A stretch of DNA of 38,500 bases from Chrysomallon squamiferum (lineage: Eukaryota > Mollusca > Gastropoda > Neomphalida > Peltospiridae), in assembly GCA_012295275.1 (NCBI GenBank), contig CM022673.1, positions 24,949,761-24,988,260 of the forward strand. Reading direction: 5' to 3'. The notes under the pieces were generated by a model. That model worked only from the letters and a program-made list of their open reading frames with translations. It was not told the DNA's origin and did not search any database. Every line of letters begins with the position of its first letter. The first letter of the stretch is position 1. Both the position numbers and the translations under genes were made by a program. Below are positions 13,601 through 23,066 of this stretch, piece after piece.

Positions 13601-16600
13601 TGTATACTGTTGGTATGACATTAATAAAAGTAAAGTGGGTTTTGAAATCTACTGAAAAGAAAAGACCATCTTTTTAATTTACCTTTGACAAAAAATGTAG
13701 ATGATTATAATATATCTGAAAATTCTGTTTAGAACTGTGTGGTGTTGTGAATTTTAAGGATTCATTTTGTTGTTGTTTTGATTTCAGGTTTCTGAAAGAG
13801 GAACCAGAGAGAATAGAAGCAGAGCTGAAGAGATGTAAAAAACTGACAGGAACTCTGTACACACTAAAGAGGTAGACAATGTTAACTAACATTCAGCAAG
13901 ATGTAGTTCTGATTTTTAATGTAAACCCCCCCCACTAAATACATGTTACATACATTACAGTGTAAATCTGTGTTAGTAAGTTAGACATCCATATGTTAGT
14001 ATGTTAGACATCCATGTGTTAGTAAGTTAGACATCCATATGTTAGTATGTTAGACATCCATGTGTTAGTAAGTTAGACATCCATATGTTAGTATGTTAGA
14101 CATCCATGTGTTAGTAAGTTAGACATCCATATGTTAGTATGTTAGACATCCATGTGTTAGTAAGTTAGACATCCATATGTTAGTATGTTAGACATCCATG
14201 TGTTAGTAAGTTAGACATCCGTGTGTTAGTAAATTAGACATCCATATGTTAGTACGTTAGACATCTATGTGTTAGTAAGTTAGACATCTGTGTGTTAGTA
14301 TGTTAGACATCCATGTGTTAGTAAGTTAGACATCCATGTTAGTATGTTAGACATCCATGTGTTAGTAAGTTAGACATCCATGTTAGTATGTTAGACATCC
14401 GTGTGTTAGTAAGTTAGACATCTGTGTGTTAGTATGTTAGACATCCGTGTGTTAGTAAGTTAGACATCCATGTTAGTATGTTAGACATCCATGTGTTAGT
14501 AAGTTAGACATCCATGTTAGTATGTTAGACATCCGTGTGTTAGTAAGTTAGACATCTGTGTGTTAGTATGTTAGACATCCATGTGTTAGTAAGTTAGACA
14601 TCCATGTGTTAGTAAGTTAGACATCTGTGTGTTAATGTTAGACATCCATGTGTTAGTTAGACATCTGTGTGTTAGTAAGTTAGACATCTGTGTGTTAATA
14701 TGTTAGACATCCATGTGTTAGTAAGTTAGACATCTGTGTGTTAGTATGTTAGACATCTGTGTGTTAGTATGTTAGACATCTGTGTGTTAATATGTTAGAC
14801 ATCTGTGTGTTAGTAAGTTAGACATCTGTGTTAATGTTAGACATCTGTGTGTTAGTAAGTTAGACATCTGTGTGTTAATGTTAGACATCCATGTGTTAGC
14901 ATGTTAGACATCTGTGTGTTAGTATGTTAGACATCTGTGTGTTAGCAAGTTAGACATCTGTGTGTTAGCAAGTTATACATTCATGTTTTTCTTTTTCTCA
15001 GACTTGCCTCGGTTCAGGAACATCGGCGTCCTCAGGTGCCTGCCATTGCCACGAGCTGCGTTGAACCCAGTGAAGACGACAAACAACTTGTCCTGGAACA
15101 CATCCGCTCCATGGTTCCTGACCACGACTCCAGACTGCAGAGACTTGAGGTTAGTGAATACACAGGGCGTCCCATACATTTCCATACATACGGTTTCAGC
15201 TCAAGCAATGTATCACCAATGCCATTACAAGTATAACTGCACCTGTGCTTGAGGACATGCATTGAAATGTGTTTTCAACATAATGGCAGTCATGTAGAGC
15301 ATACTATATAAATAAACATAGTTTTTCATATAAAAACGTTTATTTTTCCTATGTATGCAATTTTATGGATTATATATGTTTTGCCTTGCATTTTAAGTAA
15401 TATCTTTTATTGCGATTTTGGTTTAGAAATGAATGAATCAATCTGTTACAATTCTAAATATTCCTATGTGCATATTTTATATTTCTCAGCAATTGGAATG
15501 AAAGGAAAGATACATATTTCAGAATTTCAGATCTGAACATTTATTAATTTCCTTTTATGATATCCGCAATCTTTTATTATATATATTATATATTTCAGAA
15601 AATAATTGTTAAAAATGGATAAAAATGTATTGAAATTCAGAAATATAAATATTCAAGAGATATTTATATCAAAATACATAGCATTTTCAAGTGTATTTGT
15701 ATAGTTTTCTGATGTTGATCTAAAAATACAGTGATATGTTAATGAAAACTATTATAAAAGATCTGTGGTGTTAATATACTGAAATGTTTGTGTTTCAGGC
15801 TGCAGAGACTTCTCGTGAAAGGAAGAAGAAGATCGTGGGTCAGCAAGAAGCTCTGAAGATGGGAAAGTCTCTGGAACTGGCAACTAAAGCTCTGAAACCA
15901 ATGATAGAAGGATCAGGATCAGGATCTGGTTCATCATCTGAGAATGTGTCAGAGCCTCAAGGAAAGGATGCAGAGAAAGCAAACAGTGCGAGGCAGGGGG
16001 AGTCCGGCGACGGACTCGTGTATGAAGTGATAGACAGTAAAGAGGTGAAGAAAGATGCTAACGTGAGTCTACACGACAGCAAGGAATCAGCCAGAGCAGC
16101 TTTCTTCAACACTCTGTCTCCTCCAGTGTCTCCTCGTGACCCTTCTCTGTACAGGACCACCATGGACTACACGGTGCGCATCTCACCTGCTAAGACTGTC
16201 TTCTGCTCAGACTCCAACACTGTGTTCACCTCCAGTGTATCGCCCACGTCTGTCACGTCGACAGCTTTGAACTTGAAGTCAAACAGCTCGAGTGCAGCAC
16301 AAGACAAACGAGGTAACATAGAGGGTGGGGTTGCTAAGTCTGCTGATGTCTCTCCTACAAGAACTAAGTCTGCTTTCTCCAGCATTCCTCAGAGAACCAA
16401 CAAAACTGGTTCCTCTCTGACCTCAGGGCCAGTGCCAGGGACACAGGACAAGATCTCACCCACTCATTCTGGAAGGAAGGACGATGGAAAACAGAAGAAA
16501 ATTCCACCCCCACCCCCACCACGTAAAAGCAGTCGGTTACCCACTGCCAGTGTAGCGGGCTCTGGCCCAGGAGTCATGAACGGCTCTGCTGTCTCCCCCG

Positions 16601-17313
16601 TACGCCCCGTCTCCCCCAAAGTCTCCCCAACGTCAGATGGTGCTAAATCCATAGCCAAGGACAAAGGCTCAGTAACAAACTCTCAACAAAGTAAGAGCAG
16701 GGCAGGTCCGGCTTCTTCCACACCCAAACCGACACCACCCAAAAAGCCAACCACAAAGTTTGAAAAGGATCTCGTAGCGGGTATATACGCCAACATGAAT
16801 CGTCCAGATCTTCAGCATCAGAAGGTGTCGGCAGGTAGCATAATAAGAAAAACAGCCGAGGAGAGTTCCAGCCAGGGAAGACAACTGAGTCGCGAGGACC
16901 GCGAGAGCAGCAGTGAGAGCACGAGCTCCAGCACCAGTCTGGACTCACAGCAAGGCATTGTCGTTGTCACCACAGGAAAACAGAGGTCAGGGTCTCTGAC
17001 ATCAGCCGACTACTCTGCGAGTGGTGGGAAGAAACCCAAACCTCCACCTCCTGAACGACGGTCCAGTCTCCAGCAGAAGTCTCACATTGAGTCGCACGAT
17101 GCTGCCATGTCAACGAGCACGGACTCGGTGCTGTCGCCTGCCAAGTGTTTGTTCAGCGAGGCTTCCAGCGCAGAGAAAACCAAACTGTTACAAGAGCAGC
17201 AGAAAACATTAGAACAGATTGTCTCCGAAACCAATGAGATGATAAAACAGCAGCAGAAGTTGAGCGAGTCTAAGAACCCACAGAATGGCAGCGCTGGGAA
17301 ACCAAAGAGTTAA
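2250..17313 (+). CDS. SRCIN1: SRCIN1/KIAA1217 (p140Cap/sickle tail) family scaffold, 14 exons, 5'-partial
   Basis: Spliced CDS of about 1239 residues from 14 exons: 2250-2457, 3118-3316, 3796-3964, 4286-4787, 6026-6230, 7808-7947, 9495-9527, 10930-11121, 11638-11756, 12684-12814, 13347-13422, 13788-13871, 15002-15149, 15799-17313. All junctions are GT-AG with matching phases. Visible order: a short Ser/Arg-rich start (residues 1-69), an AIP3/Bud6-like domain (about 70-150), proline-rich disorder (150-430), coiled-coil segments (430-735) and a disordered Ser/Pro-rich tail with polyproline (about 970-977, 1149-1156) and a final helix (about 1196-1229). Landmarks shared with vertebrate SRCIN1/SKT are LLPNEITTLDTVRALFV, MEAQLASLT and FLKEEPERIEAELKRC. 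Known vertebrate members are cytoskeletal scaffolds that bind Csk/Src, p130Cas and cortactin; that role here is inferred. The first exons lie upstream of the window. Summed exon length is one base over a multiple of three, matching the exon 8 frame break. Confidence 0.88.
3118..3316 (+). CDS. SRCIN1: SRCIN1-like exon 2: AIP3/Bud6-like domain
   Basis: The acceptor is GTTTCAG and the donor GAG|GTAACA, phase 1 in and phase 2 out. It encodes the most conserved part of the protein, with VFLVYGDETKKALLPNE, TVRALFVRSFPEKIT and YVLEPKSNIFFQLEDL. This matches the N-terminal domain that SRCIN1 and KIAA1217 share with yeast Bud6/AIP3. It is the strongest single piece of evidence for the family. Confidence 0.93.
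3796..3964 (+). CDS. SRCIN1: SRCIN1-like exon 3: end of AIP3-like domain
   Basis: The acceptor is TGTTACAG and the donor AAG|GTAGTT, phase 2 in and phase 0 out. It continues DIRDRTVLKVHE, completing the AIP3-like fold, and then becomes basic and proline-rich (RPPPKPAHT). Confidence 0.9.
4286..4787 (+). CDS. SRCIN1: SRCIN1-like exon 4: proline/glutamine-rich linker
   Basis: The acceptor is TTGTTCAG and the exon opens in phase 0 with YARSQSLPPHIPHGYQ. The 167-residue linker is rich in Pro, Gln, His and Ser, with repeated S/T-P sites (SPDRLPTPER, TASPTGSARPFSPQP). Of two overlapping donors, C|GTACGT (exon end 4787, phase 1) is chosen because only it joins exon 5 in frame to read DPRYASHNPAS. 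Confidence 0.87.
4792..5270 (+). repeat. degenerate tandem repeat in intron 4
   Basis: Three diverged copies begin at GTAACACA (4792, 4921, 5029) and share CCTCTTACTGTGTCTGT-type segments. They pass into shorter units around TACTGTTGATACC to about 5270. The first copy starts within five bases of the exon 4 donor. Confidence 0.6.
6026..6230 (+). CDS. SRCIN1: SRCIN1-like exon 5: disordered linker
   Basis: The acceptor is CTGTTTCAG, phase 1 in. The peptide is Ser/Pro-rich (HNPASNRHSLSFAP, YQRSPSYRITPEREANR). The donor is placed at AAT|GTTTGT, which is weak, because it gives the phase 2 exit that exon 6 needs. Read-through would instead add about 15 mostly hydrophobic residues ending at a TAA (6274-6276). 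Confidence 0.8.
6990..7206. repeat. (ATT)n microsatellite
   Basis: Impure ATT/GTT tract in intron 5. It gives poly-Leu or poly-Tyr open frames that are not genes. Confidence 0.93.
7440..7800. repeat. (ATT)n/(ATC)n microsatellite ending at exon 6 acceptor
   Basis: A second ATT-rich tract with ATC and GTT interruptions. It runs into TTATTTCAG, so the acceptor's pyrimidine region is made from the repeat. Confidence 0.93.
7808..7947 (+). CDS. SRCIN1: SRCIN1-like exon 6: first coiled-coil segment
   Basis: The acceptor TTATTTCAG sits at the end of a long (ATT)n tract; the donor is AGCA|GTGAGT. It encodes KRIDQMEAQLASLTAWVHK, aligning by eye with the vertebrate SRCIN1 segment containing MEKQIASLTGLV, then a Ser-rich stretch. 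Phase is 2 in and 1 out. Confidence 0.88.
7948..9494 (+). other. intron 6, with repeats
   Basis: It contains an impure (TTTTA)n tract at 8225-8570 and, at about 9090-9445, about five degenerate units of near 68 bp sharing TTTATATTACATAG and AAATAAAAAGATACT. Otherwise it is AT-rich and without recognised features. Exon 7 follows. Confidence 0.7.
9495..9527 (+). CDS. SRCIN1: 33-nt candidate cassette microexon (exon 7)
   Basis: A CATGTTTCAG acceptor and an ACAG|GTACAA donor bracket 33 bases, phase 1 on both sides, encoding LGVERKVVVT plus the shared border codons. Including or skipping it keeps the frame between exons 6 and 8, as expected of an alternative microexon. The evidence is splice signals and phase only; no conservation could be tested. 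Confidence 0.55.
9528..10929 (+). other. intron 7, nothing recognised
   Basis: AT-rich with scattered T runs (9740-9756, 10488-10530). TGC-containing sequence lies just after the microexon donor (TTTGCTCTGCATGCTTAC). No further exon with usable phase was seen. Confidence 0.4.
10930..11121 (+). CDS. SRCIN1: SRCIN1-like exon 8, with apparent frameshift
   Basis: The acceptor is TAATTTCAG and the donor AAG|GTATTT. It opens in phase 1 with MSDIPVSSSEQCVVVSKEMK and continues as a basic helix (AIKKKTTELRADLRSLRR). The entry frame hits a TGA at 11088-11090. From about 11082 the +1 frame reads VAETMYNVLKQIK to the donor. One extra base near 11075-11082 (GAAGTCT where GAGTCT would fit) explains this and restores the frame for all later exons. 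Sequence error is more likely than a real lesion, since all downstream exons are intact. Confidence 0.8.
11638..11756 (+). CDS. SRCIN1: SRCIN1-like exon 9: coiled-coil region
   Basis: The acceptor is TTTTTTCAG and the donor TCTC|GTAAGT. It is phase 0 in, reading DVLSSVPSANSQVLRQHR then TDLDTHQHEYVECRSKIGK, and phase 2 out. The helix continues into exon 10. A different frame stays open through the intron but does not join its neighbours. Confidence 0.82.
11942..12487. repeat. 22-bp minisatellite in intron 9
   Basis: About 25 units of GAACTTGACAAGCATTCAAC plus two variable bases. Variants include GACGAGCATT, GACAAACATT, CAACTAGAA and CATCTATAA. Units decay at the right edge (ACTGACAAGCAGTTAACTAG). 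The array lies about 190 bases from either neighbouring exon or further. Confidence 0.95.
12684..12814 (+). CDS. SRCIN1: SRCIN1-like exon 10: coiled-coil region
   Basis: The acceptor is TTCATTCAG and the donor AAAG|GTAGGA. It encodes DLEANVEELRSDV and MSDVEGMALVLSNITKALAE, matching the vertebrate SRCIN1 block containing DLEKSVEKIQRDV and ALVLKQLGETLTELK. Phase is 2 in and 1 out. Confidence 0.9.
13347..13422 (+). CDS. SRCIN1: SRCIN1-like exon 11
   Basis: The acceptor is TGTATTTCAG and the donor AA|GTAAGT. It encodes TFPSLQENMKKVMAGEMEI, the counterpart of the HFPGLQSKM segment of vertebrate SRCIN1. Phase is 1 in and 2 out. Confidence 0.9.
13788..13871 (+). CDS. SRCIN1: SRCIN1-like exon 12
   Basis: The acceptor is TGATTTCAG and the donor AGAG|GTAGAC. 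It encodes FLKEEPERIEAELKRCKK and then LTGTLYTLKR, one of the best conserved family motifs (vertebrate FLKEEPQRLDGLLKRC). Phase is 2 in and 2 out. Confidence 0.93.
13971..14975. repeat. 23-bp minisatellite filling intron 12
   Basis: About 44 units built on GTTAGACATCCATGTGTTAG with a short spacer. The left part alternates GTTAGTAAG and GTTAGTATG forms, a 46-bp dimer; the right part favours the ATCTGTGTG variant. The array makes up nearly 90 percent of the 1130-base intron and decays about 30 bases before the exon 13 acceptor. Confidence 0.96.
15002..15149 (+). CDS. SRCIN1: SRCIN1-like exon 13
   Basis: The acceptor TTTTTCTCAG lies just after a 1-kb minisatellite; the donor is GAG|GTTAGT. It encodes LASVQEHRRPQVPAIATS and DDKQLVLEHIRSMVPDHDSR, then LQRLE. 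Phase is 2 in and 0 out. Helical content continues into the start of exon 14 (AAETSRERKKKIVGQQEALK). Confidence 0.85.
15799..17313 (+). CDS. SRCIN1: SRCIN1-like terminal coding exon 14
   Basis: The acceptor is TGTTTCAG and the 504-codon open frame ends at TAA (17311-17313). It opens with a charged helix and becomes a long Ser/Pro/Thr-rich disordered tail with many S-P and T-P sites (TLSPPVSPRDPS, SPVRPVSPKVSPTSD). SH3-ligand-like runs are KKIPPPPPPRKSSR and KPPPPERRSS. It ends with a Gln/Glu-rich helix (TKLLQEQQKTLEQIVSE). A matching polyproline and C-terminal layout is known in vertebrate SRCIN1, where the proline-rich part binds SH3 proteins. GC content is about half, against a much lower level in the adjacent UTR. 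Confidence 0.92.
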   Translation, partial: AAETSRERKKKIVGQQEALKMGKSLELATKALKPMIEGSGSGSGSSSENVSEPQGKDAEKANSARQGESGDGLVYEVIDSKEVKKDANVSLHDSKESARAAFFNTLSPPVSPRDPSLYRTTMDYTVRISPAKTVFCSDSNTVFTSSVSPTSVTSTALNLKSNSSSAAQDKRGNIEGGVAKSADVSPTRTKSAFSSIPQRTNKTGSSLTSGPVPGTQDKISPTHSGRKDDGKQKKIPPPPPPRKSSRLPTASVAGSGPGVMNGSAVSPVRPVSPKVSPTSDGAKSIAKDKGSVTNSQQSKSRAGPASSTPKPTPPKKPTTKFEKDLVAGIYANMNRPDLQHQKVSAGSIIRKTAEESSSQGRQLSREDRESSSESTSSSTSLDSQQGIVVVTTGKQRSGSLTSADYSASGGKKPKPPPPERRSSLQQKSHIESHDAAMSTSTDSVLSPAKCLFSEASSAEKTKLLQEQQKTLEQIVSETNEMIKQQQKLSESKNPQNGSAGKPKS

Positions 17314-19899
17314 TGAAAGCCTCTTCCAAACATCCTTCATACATAACTTCAGAACATCTTTTTATGATCTGGCAAAATGAGGAGTACTGATGGTGCATAA
17401 ATATTTTAAACATTTTAAAAAGAAAAAGTGAAAGAAAAAGATGGTTCTAAAAATGAGATGGTTTTCTCATATTTTCAGTGATATCAACAAACTACTGATG
17501 CCAAAGAAATGCACAGGTGATCTGTGATAACATCTTACATTCATCTAATTCCTTTATTACAGATGATGAACGGCTTGTTTCTCTGGATTTAAAGGAGGAT
17601 TTTAACAGTGAAGAAATTTATCAAAAATGTCTGGAGCATTTAACTCCACGACAAGGAATGTAACAATGGGCAAAACTTAGTTTTAGGAATATCCCAAGGA
17701 GAAAAAATGTCAAAAACTACATTTTGTTACTTTTTGTTGTGTTTCACCAAGGATGTGAACATGTCTCAGTTTGTTTTCTTTTCATTATACTGCAAGTACA
17801 ATCATCTGGTGCCATCTTTGAAAATTCACTTTGGTGCCACAGTTGTTGTTTTTTTTCATTTAATTAATCTTGTGTGAACTCAGAAAAAAAGAAGAAAAAA
17901 TCAAGCTGAGTTTCATCTTTGATTTCAGACAAAGGATTTCAGTTTCACTGTTATTTTGTTTTTTAAAAATAATAACAAAAGTGAAAAAAAAAATGTTATA
18001 AACATCAATATCGGGATGATTGTTCATTTATAACTGATGTTGGGTTTCGTAGGTAACAAGAGTGGTTAGTGTTTTCGTATTACCAGAGGCTTTTGTCTCA
18101 TGTTCGGACAGATGTGATAACAGACTACAAGTTCCTCAAGCTGACACTTTATTACAGACTACTGTGTTGAATGTGTACTAACAGTGTCGCGAGATCACAT
18201 TTTAAAGTATTGGTGTTGGATTGTCTGTTAACCAGGATTTCAATGTGTGTCGAGTATTGCCTTACAACATGCTGTTCTGTGTAGTTTCACTTCAGTTTAA
18301 AAACCGTTTTCACAAACTCAGGGTATTATTCTAACTTTACTTATGTGCTGAGATCTGTCTGACCAAACAGCAGAGTTAATACTGACGGAACATCGTTGTG
18401 TACACGACTGGTTGTGACGTCTCATGGTTGTGTTGTGTTTAACTGTCTCTGCAGCCAGGGAGCCTTACTGTATGTATTTACACACAAAGATGTCAGAGTT
18501 TAAAAAAAAATTAAAATGCAGAATAATAATTTAAAGAAAAGTATTTAAATAAAATTGTAGTAAAAAAGAGAGTGTAACACATAAAAACGACTAACAAAAC
18601 AAGCCAGATATGTATTTCAGTAAGAACTTTAGTAATCAGAAAATTATATCTTTTTTTATTTTTATTTTCTCTCACATTAATGACCATAAATATTATTTTC
18701 ATTTTTAATAACATGGTTAGAACTGTCGAATATTTAGCAAATAAAAATTAAAAGATCATTGAATTTAAAAAATGGCAGTAAATACAAAGACAACATTAAG
18801 TGTTCCTGTTTGCAATAACGTGTTGTAATGAATGGTCTACATGTAATACTGATTGTTATTTAAGTAGCTTCCTTGTTACCATCTATGCATGTGAAGTTTT
18901 ACAATCTTGTTAACGATGGGGGAAGAGCAGACCTACATTTCTTACTCGTATACATTCATCTTTCGCCATCATGGTTGTGACCACAGTTTTATACTGCATT
19001 ATGTAAAATGCAAAATGTTTTATGTTTTATTTTGTGCAGCATGTGAATGCGCGCGTTTACAGAAATAGCTGCCATTGTGCCTAAAGGAATTTTCTATTAT
19101 TTAAAATACAACACAAACAGAAAAAAAACTAAAACGTTCTAATAATTGCAGAGTTAAGTTATTGCTATTAGATTGTACTCTAAAAAAAAAATGTTTAAAC
19201 TTTTACTTTAACAGTGTTGTCAAAATCTGCATTAAAGTTGCAATCTTTTCTTTTCCTTTCAATGTTGTTTTTATTATTATTCAAGTTTTGATCTCCACGA
19301 GCTTCAGAAGTGTGTTTGTATATACTGGCAGGTTTTGTTTTGAACAACTTATTTTGCTTATTTGTCAATACAGGCTGCAATATTCTCACTTAAACACTTG
19401 CTATTTAAGGCTTCAAAAAGCTTGGCTTGAAGATATTAAAATTTCTGTTGGTGATCACGACATAAATATTATTTTTTGCAACAACTTCACACTTTTTAGT
19501 AACAAGAGTAAACTTTTAGTTTATTTTTTTCAGATTTCAAAGAAATTAAAACTAAACTTACCTAGATCTACTTAATGTTTTAATTCACAATTATTTACTG
19601 TGGCAAAATTGTTTCTTCTTGCTTAATATTCATCCAAATTAAAATTTTATTCATTAATTATTACTACTACCACGTTTAATTATGATTATTTTGCTTTTTT
19701 TAAATCATGCTTGTTACTATTTTTGTTCCTTAAAAGTATTTCTTCTAAAAGCTAGTTAAATTTCACACAACATGTCATCAAAATCAATCTGGTTAGTACC
19801 TGCAGGAGTTTGAATCAGGTTGTTTGGTTTTTTGTTGAACTCTTACAAAATTATAAATCATTTAGTAATATAAATTAAATTTTGGCTTGTACAAAAAAA

Positions 19900-19930
<31 letters not shown>

Positions 19931-20350
19931 TTAAAAATGAATAATTATAATTGCTAAATTACCTACTGCATTTTGAAAATCATCTGGACCACAACCATTG
20001 TTTAAATTGAGCCATTTACAAAATGCATGTTCTATTAAAATGATTCATTCTTTTATATTTCTGAAACAAGTGAAATTTACCTGTTTATTTTTGAAAGAAT
20101 GTTAAATTAAATTTTACATTTATCTTACTGTAAGTAATCCTCATATCAATTAAAAATGAAACCCCTGATTCTCTCCCTTGCCCTGGAGTCTATGCAATAC
20201 AAGTGGTATTCAACCAGACACTCACAAAACTAACAGTTATCAAAGGCAGCTTGTATAATGTTCTCTTTTCTCTGAGCACATTGCACAAAACTCTTCTAAT
20301 CATGAAACTTGTGCTGTTTGAGGAGTGAAATAAAGAAAATGTTGTAAGGG
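17314..20350 (+). other. 3'UTR of the SRCIN1-like gene
   Basis: About 3 kb of AT-rich sequence without convincing coding potential follows the TAA and runs to the poly(A) site. It holds several ATTTA elements and one TGTATATA at 19317-19324 that fits the Pumilio consensus. A poly(A) run lies at about 19890-19915. A 137-codon open frame (19162-19575) has Phe/Ile/Lys composition typical of AT-rich noise. Confidence 0.65.
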
Positions 20351-20390
20351 ATACTACTGGCTTTTGTTTTCATTTGTGTGTGGTGGTGGG
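20329..20390 (+). terminator. polyadenylation site of the SRCIN1-like gene
   Basis: AATAAA at 20329-20334 is followed 37-56 bases later by a GT-rich stretch (TTTGTGTGTGGTGGTGGG). This is the normal layout of a metazoan cleavage/polyadenylation site, with cleavage expected near 20345-20360. Confidence 0.65.
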
Positions 20391-21160
20391 TGACCATTGA
20401 GTTTTTGTTACAGAATTTGCTGGATAGGACTAATGCCTACCTCTAACACAGGAGATTATAAAACCAATAACACAAAACCAGAAATTTTGATTCAAATTTT
20501 TAATTCAGCTTTAAATGTATTAACTTTTGACAAACATCTCTTCATGGATCACAAATGAGGTGTTTCATCATTTACAAAATCTTTTCACACACACACTCAA
20601 CTAGCATGTCTTCAAATAATTCATTTCAAATATCTGTGGCTACAATATACAGTTCAAGGAAAAAAACAAACAAATTATAATCGTTTTTCTGTTGAACAAA
20701 AATACCTGGATGTCAATGTATTAAAATAAACTTATTTGTTAACCGTTTTTTTTAAATGAAGGGGGAAAAATAAAGTTTAAGTCTGTATAATCAATAAATT
20801 GCATTCTTTTACTAATTTCATTATCAAAATTGTGAATTTGTTTAATTTTTAAATTGAAAATTATCACGTAAGAAAAATTTTAAAATTTAAAAAAGAAAAA
20901 TCCTTCTTAGCTGTTTTATAAGATCTGGAACATCACAATGATGATCAGTTTCTGATAAGGCCTCTGCAATGAACACTAACTGCTGCTAGGCTCTCTAGGT
21001 ATATGTGTGTGTATAAACATATAAATAAATATAAATAACAATAAGGAAAAAATATTCCTGGATGACACCAATCACATATCAAATAAATGTCTCTCTCTCT
21101 CTCTCTCCCACTTGGACGTCTGTTATTTACAAAACATATTTACATTTGTCAATGGATAAC
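20391..21160. other. intergenic gap between convergent genes
   Basis: AT-rich sequence between the two inferred 3' ends. It contains a short (CT)n tract near 21090-21107. I see no open frame, RNA gene or mobile element in it. Confidence 0.5.
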
Positions 21161-21163
21161 AAT

Positions 21164-21214
21164 CTCCAACATAACCACTAGCACAGGTTTGTACCTCTTG
21201 CTGGACACTTTATT
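21164..21214 (-). terminator. candidate PRKAG polyadenylation site
   Basis: On the minus strand AATAAA lies at 21214-21209, followed downstream by a G/T-rich stretch (GTGCTAGTGGTTATGTTGG, about 21182-21164). Other minus-strand AATAAA sites occur nearer the stop codon (around 21958 and 23082), so this is one of several possible ends. Confidence 0.4.
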
Positions 21215-21456
21215 TCTACACTATTCAAGCAAGTGTTAATAAATTTCATAACTTAGTACTTTTGTACTGCCGAGTTCAAAACACACTAAAAAAAAAAAAA
21301 AGAGAAAAATAAGGCCCACATTCAGGATTATTAATATTAATATTATTATTATTATAATTTTTTTTTTTTTTAGAGTTGGGACTTGAAAACTGGAAAAACA
21401 GTTCTTCAAATACAGAAAGACAGTCAAAATACAGCTACTTTTGTGTGTATATTGTA

Positions 21457-21494
<38 letters not shown>

Positions 21495-23032
21495 TTAGGT
21501 AATCTATATGATGGGTCCAGCATTCAACCCAGACTACTGGATTAATGATTTACAGTGAATAATAATTAAACAACTACAAGATTTCTCTTCTTCTGAAATT
21601 ATACCCTACCAACAAAATGGAATCAGATTCTTTCTAACACTACTTTGTCTTCTGCAGTGGTCAATTATAGTTATTTGAGGAAACAGATAATGTAATAACG
21701 CAACATATATATAATCATAGTTCTATAATGATAATCAAACATAAAACTCAGAAACAACAGTACTAGTCATTTCAGTATATTTTGATATGTCATGATTATG
21801 AAATAACCTGAAGGTAAGGTTATTTGTAAAATATATAAACACTCGAAACAAACATCAAATCTGGTTTACATTCCATACCAACATGAACATTATATATACT
21901 AAATTATTATAAATACACTTTTCAGCTATGACACACAGAATCAGTTTGGTTTTGTTGTTTTATTACTAAATCTTGCTGGATGACTTATTATGATAATGTA
22001 TTATTTTATTATAAACAAATTTTTCCTAGTTAAACTGGTTTTCAGTGATGTTCTTAAACAAACAGATCCACTTGATTTTCTCATGTTTGTTCTGAAGTTG
22101 GAGACAGACAAAAGTTTCTGCCATACTTGTGACAGAAATCTTTTTTTTTTTTTTTAACACAGGTACACATCTTTTTTTTCTTACAGAAGTAATTTAAAAA
22201 ATAACTAATAATAAAAATAAACTGAAAAACATATATAAAAGAATTAAAATAAATTGAAAAAAAAAATAGAAGAAAAAAGTAAAGAAAAAAAGAAAGAAAA
22301 AGGTATTACAAGCTATAAAAAGTAAGTATAACATGTTAAGTATTATTCATTACTGTTTTATCTTTTGTTAAAAATTATTTTAATTATTTCTGAATCAAAG
22401 AGTGGAATTGTATTAAACAAAAATAAAAAATACAATTTAAACTTGGATCAGAACTGAAATTAACTTCATTTTATCCATTTAACAAATTTCTGAAGTTTTT
22501 AAAAATATTAACCAACTGAAAAAATATTTTACTATTTAATTTTAAAGGCAAAAACATTCCATTACTAAAATAATATCATATAATTCATTTTTTTTTTTTT
22601 TTACAATTTACATTTTTAATGAAAAAAAGAAAAAATTCAAGTAATGAACATTACATTTGTGCGATAATTGTATTTTACAAATCACAAAAAACACTAAGAC
22701 TGGACAAATCATATTTACATGTTTAATATTCAAACCACCTTTCATGAGCACCATCTTTTCAATCTGTTGATGATTTAAAAACCAAACACTCAATAATAAC
22801 AAGTCAAATTTATTTTTAATAATATGACACAAAGATACACAACTCAGTGAGTTCCATAAAAATCTTATGCTTAAAAATTACAATACATTTCATTTGATCG
22901 TGTGAGATCCAATATGAAATTTTTAAACAGAGAATTTTACTCACTCAATTAGTTATTATCTATTATTATTATACCTATCTGATTAATCATTCTAACTTTA
23001 ACTTAAAAAAAAAAAAAAAAAAAAAAAAAATG

Positions 23033-23066
<34 letters not shown>

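Noticed and set aside
16643-16948. Minus-strand open frame opposite exon 14
   Set aside because: It is a mirror of GC-rich coding sequence, Cys/Trp/Leu-rich with no domain, inside a well-supported exon on the other strand.
19162-19575. 137-codon plus-strand open frame downstream of the SRCIN1-like stop
   Set aside because: Its AT-driven composition, lack of splice context and position inside the inferred 3'UTR make chance more likely.
22984-23064. Poly(A) tract as the tail of a SINE or processed pseudogene
   Set aside because: No element body, target-site duplication or RNA polymerase III boxes could be recognised upstream.
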